Assembly: GCA_000961805.1 (NCBI GenBank)
Contig: LADV01000343.1
Location: 1-30,418 of the forward strand
Length of the DNA stretch: 30,418 bases
Source: Peptococcaceae bacterium BRH_c23
Lineage (GTDB): Bacteria; Bacillota_B; Desulfitobacteriia; Desulfitobacteriales; Desulfitobacteriaceae
Direction: 5' to 3'
Positions 24,237-30,418 of the stretch are shown here, one piece after another. A program made the position numbers and the translations under genes. The notes beneath the pieces were generated by a model that saw nothing but the letters and a program-made list of their open reading frames with translations, had not been told where the DNA came from and made no database searches. Each line of letters begins with the position of its first letter. Position 1 is the stretch's first letter.

Positions 24237-24441
24237 AATTCTACTTTTAAGCACCTAAACATAATTGTTTTTAGCTGCAATTTTCAGCAACTGTTTCCAC
24301 AAGCGACCCTAGATAGCATCTTCCCTAGAATTTCTAGGATAACCATCGTAGTTTGTTCAGGCAAACTGAAGCTTAAGCAGAAAATTGGCAGAAGATTAAC
24401 CATGCTCCTAGGTTAACTTATCTTAGTTTTCTCAATAGTTC

Positions 24442-24488
24442 AAGTCACGAAGGACTTTTTTCAGTCATTCTTAACTCATAAATGACTT
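24442..24488. promoter_or_regulatory. Three clustered UAS copies upstream of pylT
   Basis: AAGTCACGAAGGACTT (24442-24457), CAGTCATTCTTAACTC (24462-24477) and the overlapping AACTCATAAATGACTT (24473-24488), all with 6-4-6 geometry, about 205-250 bp upstream of the -24 box. This is the densest cluster in the window. The rest of the gap 24174-24503 holds only the promoter and AT-rich sequence. Confidence 0.65.
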
Positions 24489-24503
24489 GTAATTAGGGTT
24501 CTC

Positions 24504-24752
24504 TCATCTCGAATAACTCACTCGCTTTTTTCTTGTCATGTGATATACCTCGAGAACAGAAATTACCCAAACAGCGATTCCTCCAGAATATCTACCAATC
24601 ACGGAAATTTCAGGCGAAGTTAATTGAAAAGTAATGTAGCCAAAGATACACATCCAAAATAGCATCACTAACCCACGCATGGGCCTCGCTAAAAAGAGAT
24701 AGCCTGAACCTGGAATGATCATAGCAGCTATGATAGGAATTTGATGTGGCAA
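24504..24752 (-). CDS. Small membrane protein after the APC permease
   Basis: 82 residues from TTG 24752, which follows AGGAGGAGG by 6 bases. An ATG at 24773 would add seven Arg-rich residues, but its ribosome binding site is poor. Two hydrophobic segments: PIIAAMIIPGSGYLFLARP, a motif-like start seen in short TM2-type membrane proteins, and GLVMLFWMCIFGYITF; a third IAVWVISVLEVYHM near the end. Basic C terminus (TRKKRVSYSR). Last gene of the small-membrane-protein/APC operon. Function not recognised. Confidence 0.7.
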   Translation of the reverse strand: MPHQIPIIAAMIIPGSGYLFLARPMRGLVMLFWMCIFGYITFQLTSPEISVIGRYSGGIAVWVISVLEVYHMTRKKRVSYSR

Positions 24753-24776
24753 TCGAAGCCTCCTCCTGATCATCCC

Positions 24777-26159
24777 TTAGTACCCACGAGGTCTAGGCCA
24801 GCGACTAGATCCAGCCTGGAGAAAAGCCTTTGTATCTACAAATTTATAGCGATGCAAGGTGAACCACAGAGAAGCCAAAAAGTAAAATAGTAAACCTGCT
24901 AAGACATTCACCCAATACCCGAAATACATTCCGCCTAACGTCGTTAAAGTCAGTACCAGTAAGATCAGTGCAGGAAGAGGATGCCAAGGAGCGACATACC
25001 CACGTTCAATCGAGCCCATGGGATACATCTTTCGGAATTTAAACATCATGTATCCCATGAATAAATAGACCAGCAAGGCCGAAAGGATCGAAAAAGTAAT
25101 AACCTGATCCAACAATCCAGTATAACCAAAGGCAATCGATATGGGAAGCAGAAACAAAATTGCCCGATAAGGAGTCTTATACTTTGGATGGACCGCTGAA
25201 AAGGCACTTGGAATCAAGGTATCTCTTGACATCGAAAACCAAGCCCTACTAGCATCATTGATACATCCATTCGCGCTCGCCATACAAGCTAAAATCGTAC
25301 CAACAAACATCACGACAATGACCCCTGACATTTTTGTTGCCAGAGCAGCTTCATAAAGGGGGTAAACAGACCCGCCGAGAGTACCTGCCTCGACCAAACC
25401 AGAGCAGACGAACCAAGTTACAGTGGCCCCGACCAGTAAAGTTACCATTCCGATCAAGGTACCCATGGGAAGTGAGCGAGCGGTTGAACGGCATTCCTCA
25501 GCGGCTAAAGCAGTTCCTTCAATTCCCAGAAAAAACCAAATTCCAAATTGAAGAGCTGCTACAACCCCAATCCAGCCATAGGGTAATCCGTTGGTTAGTT
25601 CGGAGAGCCTGAGAATGCTTTGCGAAGGGATATGAAACTTCGTTGAGAAAAGAAGAACGAAGATAGTAACAAAGGCAATCGCTGTAATGAAGAAATTAAG
25701 GGTTAAGGTTGCATAAACCCCTCGATAGTTAAGATATGTTAACAATAATAACGTTAAAATTACATAAGGCAAGCTCTGAATCGCCGGATTAATCGATTGC
25801 AAAATTGCTCCGACCACCAAGGCATCTGCCGCTTCAAGCATGACGTATTCAAAAACCAGCATTAGTCCCACGTTAAAAGCAGCTAGGGGCCCGAGAAGAT
25901 ATTTAGCCATTGCATATTGCCCACCAGCTTCAGGAATGACTGACCCGATCTCGGTGTTAATCATTACTAAGGATATATAAAGAATTCCGATGACCCAACA
26001 GGCGATAATAGCTCCCAGCGAGCCTCCTTTTGCGACTGTGAAGTTCCAGCCCATAAATTCTCCGACTAGAACAATACCGACTCCCAGTGCCCATATATGC
26101 ATCGGACCCAGGACTTTTGAAAGATGTTGCTCCTGTTGAACGCCCACTGAATCACTCAA
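24777..26159 (-). CDS. APC-superfamily permease, ethanolamine-permease-like
   Basis: 460 residues, about 12 membrane helices. First helix with GEFMGWNFTVAKGGSLGA, then NTEIGSVIPEAGGQYAMAKYLLGP, GIEGTALAAEECRSTARSLPMG and NGCINDASRAWFSMSRD. This is the ethanolamine-permease (EAT) pattern, shared with the permease at 8578-10038 but clearly a different protein. The start TTG at 26159 overlaps the stop of the upstream 39-residue gene (TTGA), so it is translationally coupled. It is embedded in an operon with four small membrane proteins under a sigma-54 promoter. Amine or amino-alcohol uptake is inferred. Confidence 0.85.
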   Translation of the reverse strand: MSDSVGVQQEQHLSKVLGPMHIWALGVGIVLVGEFMGWNFTVAKGGSLGAIIACWVIGILYISLVMINTEIGSVIPEAGGQYAMAKYLLGPLAAFNVGLMLVFEYVMLEAADALVVGAILQSINPAIQSLPYVILTLLLLTYLNYRGVYATLTLNFFITAIAFVTIFVLLFSTKFHIPSQSILRLSELTNGLPYGWIGVVAALQFGIWFFLGIEGTALAAEECRSTARSLPMGTLIGMVTLLVGATVTWFVCSGLVEAGTLGGSVYPLYEAALATKMSGVIVVMFVGTILACMASANGCINDASRAWFSMSRDTLIPSAFSAVHPKYKTPYRAILFLLPISIAFGYTGLLDQVITFSILSALLVYLFMGYMMFKFRKMYPMGSIERGYVAPWHPLPALILLVLTLTTLGGMYFGYWVNVLAGLLFYFLASLWFTLHRYKFVDTKAFLQAGSSRWPRPRGY

Positions 26160-26275
26160 GACTTGCCCCCTCCTTTGCGGTTCGTTTCAACACGGATAAA
26201 ATCTTGTGCCATAATTACAAACAAGATTGCGCAAAGCCCCCAGGCAACCCAGTTCATTATTCCCCATATATTCAC
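26156..26275 (-). CDS. 39-residue single-helix membrane protein coupled to the APC permease
   Basis: Start GTG at 26275 after GGAGGTTACACAACC. It encodes one hydrophobic helix (GIMNWVAWGLCAILFVIMAQ) followed by a charged tail (DFIRVETNRKGGGKS). It ends in TGA overlapping the TTG start of the permease gene, strong evidence that it is translated. It is too short for usual gene callers. It is similar in style to small accessory subunits of transporters. Function unknown. Confidence 0.65.
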   Translation of the reverse strand: MNIWGIMNWVAWGLCAILFVIMAQDFIRVETNRKGGGKS

Positions 26276-26306
26276 GGTTGTGTAACCTCCATCCTAGAAT
26301 TTTGCT

Positions 26307-26603
26307 TTAGCTAACCTTTTTATGAACTTCTTTGTAAAGATAACTAATCATGGCTTTAAGTTCCTTATTAGAACTAGAAAACACGTAGAATAAATAGATT
26401 CCTAAGGCTGAAACAAGCATTAAGAAAATCGGCAAATTGAAGGAATAATCCATCCCCCCGGTGGACCCCGAACCCACTAACACCTTACCTCTCATCAACA
26501 TAGTTGAAAGAAGTATAACAAAACACAATACCATGATGAACATAACGTCAAATACTTCCATCAAGGGACTGTTGACAGGTTTTTTCTCCTTATCCGCTTT
26601 CAA
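26307..26603 (-). CDS. Small two-helix membrane protein, unknown function
   Basis: 98 residues. Start TTG at 26603, about 8 bases after GAAGGAGA. Charged N terminus (MKADKEKKPVNS), helix at about 15-37 (VFDVMFIMVLCFVILLSTMLM), helix at about 57-75 (LPIFLMLVSALGIYLFYVF), and a charged C-terminal helix. Second gene of the sigma-54-driven cassette. Not recognised. Confidence 0.7.
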   Translation of the reverse strand: MKADKEKKPVNSPLMEVFDVMFIMVLCFVILLSTMLMRGKVLVGSGSTGGMDYSFNLPIFLMLVSALGIYLFYVFSSSNKELKAMISYLYKEVHKKVS

Positions 26604-26678
26604 TATTCATTCTCCTTCTTAAGCAAGCCTCAATATCTAGGCATTGCATCCAGAATATTTCACCTCCGGCATAGCCGG

Positions 26679-26963
26679 TCATTTAAGACTGCTTGGCACT
26701 GTATTTTGCAATTCTTCGCTATATAGGGCAATGCGATTTTTCTTTAGATGAACTAATACAGCAACTAAAGAACTTGTCACGAAAATTCCAGCGACAACCC
26801 CAGCGACTAAAGCAACATTCCGAATCAAATCACTCACTGCCAATCTAGCAACGCTCATTAAAACGAAACCTAAAACCACCCAAACAAATAGTATAAAGAC
26901 AAAAACTAGCCCGGTATCCTGCCTGTACAACTTATTAATTTTCGACCCATCAAACTCCAACAT
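26679..26963 (-). CDS. Small two-helix membrane protein, first gene of the APC cassette
   Basis: 94 residues from ATG 26963, which follows GAGGTG. An upstream GTG at 26969 lies in that site. Hydrophobic helices at about 18-40 (LVFVFILFVWVVLGFVLMSVA) and 50-70 (LVAGVVAGIFVTSSLVAVLV), then a basic tail. It lies about 40 bases downstream of the sigma-54 promoter and heads the operon: 94 aa, 98 aa, 39 aa, APC permease, 82 aa. Not recognised. Confidence 0.7.
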   Translation of the reverse strand: MLEFDGSKINKLYRQDTGLVFVFILFVWVVLGFVLMSVARLAVSDLIRNVALVAGVVAGIFVTSSLVAVLVHLKKNRIALYSEELQNTVPSSLK

Positions 26964-27000
26964 TATCACCTCACAGATTTAGTCTTAACAAATTGCAAAA

Positions 27001-27016
27001 TGCAATTAGCGTGCCA
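27001..27016 (-). promoter_or_regulatory. Sigma-54 promoter of the small-membrane-protein/APC operon
   Basis: Minus strand TGGCACGCTAATTGCA; the -24 half is perfect and the -12 half reads TTGCA with exact spacing. Confidence 0.85.
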
Positions 27017-27185
27017 AAAATCCGAGTCAGATAGTATACCTTGCGTTAATTTTTCAAAGCATAAACCCTTCCACCTATTTAGCATATATCTAACCAAATT
27101 TATTTTGTTATTCCTAACAATCCATTGATTTAAGACTTAATAATTTTTGAATTTTCTATTGAGTTCGACTTATTACTACTTTAAT

Positions 27186-27201
27186 AAGTCAAAATTAACT
27201 T
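27186..27201. promoter_or_regulatory. Putative UAS for the small-membrane-protein/APC operon
   Basis: AAGTCAAAATTAACTT, closest of all copies to the 6-4-6 consensus, about 170 bp upstream of the -24 box. It partly overlaps an inverted repeat GACTTATTA/TAATAAGTC (27167-27190). Confidence 0.68.
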
Positions 27202-27208
27202 AACTCAT

Positions 27209-27243
27209 AAAAAACAACCACCTGCTTATAAACAGATGGTTGT
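27209..27243 (-). terminator. Terminator after the polyferredoxin gene
   Basis: On the minus strand ACAACCAUCUG pairs with CAGGUGGUUGU (11 bp, one U-G pair) with an 8-base loop, followed by six U residues. It insulates the UAS of the next operon. Confidence 0.88.
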
Positions 27244-27248
27244 CCAGT

Positions 27249-28247
27249 TCAATGCCCAATTTGATCAATCACAGGCAGGAGTCGTCTATACACATCCATC
27301 GACATCTTTGACTCCCAATGTCCTGTGAGAATTGCAACACCGATGATCAAAATCCATAGACCCAGAACACCAAGAGCTAAGTGTTTTAAGGTAAGAGATC
27401 TCTGACCTGATACGGCTTGAAACGTCAGAGTCTCTTTAACTGGACATTGCTGCACACAGCTCAAGCAACCCGTACACTCTGGAGACCATACCTGACCTGC
27501 TTTTTCAACAAGAATCCGATTCGGACAACTTGCTGTACATTTCCCACACTGTATGCAAGACTGCATATTGCGTGTAATTTTAAACGGACTGAGTGTACTA
27601 AACAGCCCTAAAAGTCCACCATATGGGCAAAGATAGCGGCACCAAAAATTTTCGAAGAGAATCGAAAGTAGGACAAGAAAACCAATAACTGACATCCCTA
27701 CAATGCTTAAGCTCTGAAAAAATCTCAGCATTTTAACATCCGATACCATGTTGTAAGGCGTATTCATGAAAGCCACTGCGTCTGCCCCACTCATTCCAAA
27801 TAAGATCAATGAGACAAAGATGAACAATAGAATGTATTTAATCGATCTAAGAACATAGTCCAACCAGTTTGGAACTTTGAAATTCCTACCAAAGATCATT
27901 TTTCCGATTTTCGCCAGTCCTTCAGAAAGTGTCCCAATCGGACAGATCCATGAGCAAAAGGTCCTTTTAAGCAATAGAGATAAAATGATGGCCGCCAAGA
28001 AAATAACTAGACCCGCTGGATGGATAGGGTCAAAGTTTCCCGTGGAGATCCATGCTTTCAAACCAACTAAGGCACTGATCGGCAAAAAAGCCTCAACTCC
28101 GGCAGGTCGGGATACATTAGTTATTGAGTCATTGGCAACCTGTTCGAGAAACACCACAAAGGTTATTCCAATATAAAGCACGACAGCCGCAAACAGTATT
28201 TGGACAGCGTTTCGAATCGTAAGCTGCTTAAAATTGCTTGATTTCAT
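27249..28247 (-). CDS. Membrane-bound 4Fe-4S polyferredoxin (NapH/NosR/YccM-like)
   Basis: 332 residues. About six hydrophobic segments. Two membrane-proximal Cys motifs (CSWICPIG and CRYLCPYG) of the NapH/NosR type are followed by two classical 4Fe-4S motifs, CIQCGKCTASCP and CTGCLSCVQQCP, and a last C-terminal helix (ALGVLGLWILIIGVAILTG). It likely transfers electrons between the quinone pool and a soluble or periplasmic partner. No partner enzyme is adjacent. GGGGGACC precedes the ATG. It lies next to the cassette but outside it, since a terminator and the cassette's UAS separate them. Confidence 0.85.
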   Translation of the reverse strand: MKSSNFKQLTIRNAVQILFAAVVLYIGITFVVFLEQVANDSITNVSRPAGVEAFLPISALVGLKAWISTGNFDPIHPAGLVIFLAAIILSLLLKRTFCSWICPIGTLSEGLAKIGKMIFGRNFKVPNWLDYVLRSIKYILLFIFVSLILFGMSGADAVAFMNTPYNMVSDVKMLRFFQSLSIVGMSVIGFLVLLSILFENFWCRYLCPYGGLLGLFSTLSPFKITRNMQSCIQCGKCTASCPNRILVEKAGQVWSPECTGCLSCVQQCPVKETLTFQAVSGQRSLTLKHLALGVLGLWILIIGVAILTGHWESKMSMDVYRRLLPVIDQIGH

Positions 28248-28386
28248 AAGGTCCCCCTTTCAACCATGTAAACGCTAATGGAATAAAATTAATCAATATT
28301 AAATTACTCAAGCCCCCAAAACTCACATGCTTAGCGGCAAGCATTTAACCCTTCGATCATTATAATTAATATATAAATAACAAGAC

Positions 28387-28417
28387 GTGACTTTAATCAC
28401 AAATTTGGCAATTTGTG
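28387..28417. promoter_or_regulatory. CRP/FNR-like box and adjacent inverted repeat
   Basis: GTGA-CTTTAA-TCAC (28387-28400) matches the GTGA-N6-TCAC CRP/FNR-family pattern. It overlaps CACAAATT-TGGC-AATTTGTG (28398-28417), an 8-4-8 palindrome. Both sit in the divergent gap 28248-28562 between the polyferredoxin and ynfA-like genes, upstream of the former. Nothing else was recognised in this gap. Confidence 0.4.
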
Positions 28418-28562
28418 CGGATCAATATCAAACTATAAGCTAAAAAAGGACATAAGCGTCAAGTATAAATGAATGAATTATATATTAAAACTAATCATGA
28501 TATACTTACTATATTGGCTATATTCTTCCAATATTTCTTATGAACAGAAGGAGATTTATGTT

Positions 28563-28889
28563 ATGTTTATTGCAATATCCTTATTTATCTTAGCAGGATT
28601 AGCCGAAATTGGCGGCGGTTATTTAATTTGGCTTTGGCTTAGAGAATCAAGACCGTTATGGTATGGCATAATTGGGGGATTAATCCTCATAGTTTACGGT
28701 ATAATACCAACGCTACAGAAATTTCCTAACTTCGGAAGAGTCTATTCAGCCTACGGGGGTGTTTTTGTCATTTTGGCGATTCTTTGGGGTTGGGGGATCG
28801 ATCATAAAGCTCCAGATATCTATGATTGGATTGGATCTGCTGTATGTCTAATCGGTGTATCCATCATGTTATGGGCTCCGCGTTCTTGA
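28563..28889 (+). CDS. ynfA: YnfA/UPF0060-family small membrane protein
   Basis: 108 residues, the usual family length, with four hydrophobic helices (MFIAISLFILAGLAEIGGGYL at the N terminus; GIIGGLILIVYGIIPTLQ; VFVILAILWGWGIDH; DWIGSAVCLIGVSIMLWAP). FGRVYSAYGGVF and DxYDWIG are family hallmarks. SMR-like transporter fold with no established substrate. The ATG at 28563 follows AAGGAGA; the reading from 28473 adds 30 residues with no family match. Not obviously part of the regulon. Confidence 0.9.
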   Translation: MFIAISLFILAGLAEIGGGYLIWLWLRESRPLWYGIIGGLILIVYGIIPTLQKFPNFGRVYSAYGGVFVILAILWGWGIDHKAPDIYDWIGSAVCLIGVSIMLWAPRS

Positions 28890-28954
28890 CTTATAAAAAT
28901 CTTTTTAATATTAACCAAAAGAGTTTACTATTCTGTCATTTTAAATCAACCTAG

Positions 28955-29011
28955 AAGAAAGCCAACAAAAGCACAGGATATTGAACCATCCTGCTCTTGT
29001 TGGCTTTCTTC
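28955..29011. terminator. Bidirectional terminator between ynfA and the SDR gene
   Basis: Long imperfect stem: AGAAAGCCAACA (about 28956-28967) with TGTTGGCTTTCT (about 28998-29009), extended by further pairs to AGGAT/ATCCT around a loop near 28981. The genes on either side converge. Confidence 0.8.
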
Positions 29012-29071
29012 AATTAATTTATCAAGAGTAGATTTCTAAATTCTACGATCTCGCCTTAGTCGAGTAGTAGT

Positions 29072-29935
29072 TTAATTGTTAATGATTGTGCCCCCATTGA
29101 CATGAAGCATCTGCCCAGACATATAAGAAGAATCACTCGAGGCTAAAAAAACATATACTGGTGCCAACTCTTTAGGTTGCCCGGCCCGTTGCATGGGGGT
29201 TGTACTTCCAAAGGTCGCCACCTGATCCGCCTGAAAGCTAGCAGGAATTAAAGGGGTCCAGATCGGACCTGGCGCTACACCATTGACGCGAATCCCCAAT
29301 TTACAGAGTGATTCTGACAGAGAGCGGTTGAAGGAAACAATAGCCCCTTTACTCGCGGAATAATCGATCAATTGGTCGTGTCCCTCATACGCCGTAATCG
29401 ATGCCGTATTAATAATCACACTTCCTGATTTAAGATGGGGAAGGGCCGCTTTAGTTAAGTAAAAATAGCTAAAAATGTTGGTTCGAAATGTTCTTTCAAG
29501 CTGTTCACTCGTTATATCCAGCAAACTGTTTTGCGAATGCTGCTCTCCGGCATTGTTGACCAAAATATCAAGTTTCCCATACGTCTGAATCGTCTGATCG
29601 ACCACTTGCTGACAAAAGGTCTCGTTTCCGATATCTCCTGCTAATATCAGACAACGATGCCCTAATGCCTCCACTCGTCCTTTCGTCCCTTGCGCATCCT
29701 GATGTTCATTGAGATAGGCAATCACAATGTCGGCCCCTTCTTTAGCATAAGCGATTGACACAGCACGACCAATTCCACTGTCTCCTCCAGAAATTATGGC
29801 GACTTTTCCATTTAACTTATTATTTCCCACGTACATTGCATCTTCCGCGATTGGTAACGGATTCATCAAGGATTCAAGTCCAGGTTGTTGATCTTGATGT
29901 TGAGCCGGAAACGTGGGTTGAGGTACTTTTGACAT
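29072..29935 (-). CDS. SDR-family NAD(P)-dependent oxidoreductase (YhdF/YghA-like)
   Basis: 287 residues. Short-chain dehydrogenase with the long N-terminal extension (about 40 residues, QPTFPAQHQDQQPGLES) typical of the YhdF/YhxC/YghA branch. Cofactor loop SGGDSGIG (49-56), NNAG (127-130), catalytic Ser179, Tyr192 and Lys196 (YSASK), and the C-terminal SGQMLHVNGG. GAGGAGG lies 10 bases before the ATG. Members are often stress- or sporulation-linked; the substrate here is unknown. Upstream gap (29936-30216) shows AT-rich sequence only. Confidence 0.9.
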   Translation of the reverse strand: MSKVPQPTFPAQHQDQQPGLESLMNPLPIAEDAMYVGNNKLNGKVAIISGGDSGIGRAVSIAYAKEGADIVIAYLNEHQDAQGTKGRVEALGHRCLILAGDIGNETFCQQVVDQTIQTYGKLDILVNNAGEQHSQNSLLDITSEQLERTFRTNIFSYFYLTKAALPHLKSGSVIINTASITAYEGHDQLIDYSASKGAIVSFNRSLSESLCKLGIRVNGVAPGPIWTPLIPASFQADQVATFGSTTPMQRAGQPKELAPVYVFLASSDSSYMSGQMLHVNGGTIINN

Positions 29936-30216
29936 CGATTTATTTCCTCCTCAATTGCTATTTCACCTATTAAAATGACCTTTTATTTAGTCTGTACACA
30001 TTGTTTTTTCCCTAGTCTTTCTCTTTAGCATGTTTTTTTACATGTCACACATTACTTTTTTTATACCAGATAGAAATTAAATAACTATTGACAATCTAAT
30101 ATTTCTCATATATAGCAAGAAACTCCTCCAATCCCTTATAAGGCATTACGCAAAATTACGCACTAAAAATCGAAGGAAACTTGAATTAATAGTGGGCGAT
30201 GCATATGCATATTTCA

Positions 30217-30408
30217 TCATATCTTTATTGATTTGGGGGCATTCATTTTTATCGCGTTAGCTATGGCCCCTGTCAAGCCTATCCCAACAGCGGAAATAAG
30301 TACTATTTCAGAAGATGGAATATCTCTGGTCCATGGCATGATCATCATATGAGAGCGCACACAGCTCACAGAATAATTGGTATCTCCCACGGTTACAAAA
30401 CCTTTCAT
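30217..30408 (-). CDS. Unrecognised edge ORF, hydrophobic C terminus (possibly truncated)
   Basis: 63 residues from the first in-frame ATG, which lies 10 bases from the window end. The frame stays open to the edge, so it may be the 3' end of a longer gene. One hydrophobic stretch (IVLISAVGIGLTGAIANAIKM, about 35-55). No ribosome binding site can be judged. No family recognised. Confidence 0.35.
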   Translation of the reverse strand: MKGFVTVGDTNYSVSCVRSHMMIMPWTRDIPSSEIVLISAVGIGLTGAIANAIKMNAPKSIKI

Positions 30409-30418
30409 ACGATAAGTA

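Overview
The window reads as chromosomal DNA of a low-to-medium GC clostridial anaerobe of the Desulfitobacterium/Desulfosporosinus (Peptococcaceae) type. The main reason is a complete bacterial-style pyrrolysine (Pyl) system: tRNA-Pyl with a CUA anticodon, a split PylSc/PylSn synthetase, and PylB, PylC and PylD. It sits beside a trimethylamine methyltransferase gene with an in-frame amber codon. Nearly everything lies on the minus strand. The exceptions are one sigma-54 activator gene and a small ynfA-like gene.

Layout, left to right. (1) 1-3142: 3' part of an ethanolamine-type bacterial microcompartment (BMC) operon, transcribed leftward: BMC-H shell protein, EutL, acylating aldehyde dehydrogenase EutE, second BMC-H, then a gene cut by the window edge. 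The signature lyase (EutBC or CutCD) is not in the window. (2) 3653-10038: eutH permease behind an ANTAR-type antitermination leader, then eutV/eutW and two APC-family permeases. (3) 10461-11885: PAS-AAA+-Fis sigma-54 activator, plus strand. (4) 11921-13965: a small membrane protein and an SSS sodium:solute symporter. (5) 14319-20463: pylB-pylC-pylD-pylSn-mttC-mttB, with mttB read through a TAG. (6) 21141-24173: pylT-pylSc followed by two tandem choline-kinase-like genes. (7) 24504-26963: an ethanolamine-permease-like APC transporter embedded among four small membrane-protein genes. (8) 27249-30418: a NapH-like polyferredoxin, a YnfA-type protein, an SDR oxidoreductase and an unrecognised edge ORF.

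How it works together. Five near-consensus -24/-12 (sigma-54) promoters precede the BMC operon, the SSS symporter, pylB, pylT-pylSc and the small-membrane-protein/APC operon. Upstream of each lies the same 16-bp interrupted palindrome (AAGTCA-N4-TAACTT-like). Two more copies precede the activator gene itself. I infer a single sigma-54 regulon in which one local activator switches on the microcompartment, the pyrrolysine machinery, transporters and the kinases. The likely purpose is consumption of an amino alcohol or methylated amine (ethanolamine, choline or TMA): the two-carbon part through acetaldehyde in the BMC, and methyl groups through MttB/MttC. The eut permease/regulator block adds a second control layer, EutV antitermination at eutH.

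Limits: substrates of all five transporters and of the kinases are inferred only. No IS transposase, CRISPR array or rRNA was seen.
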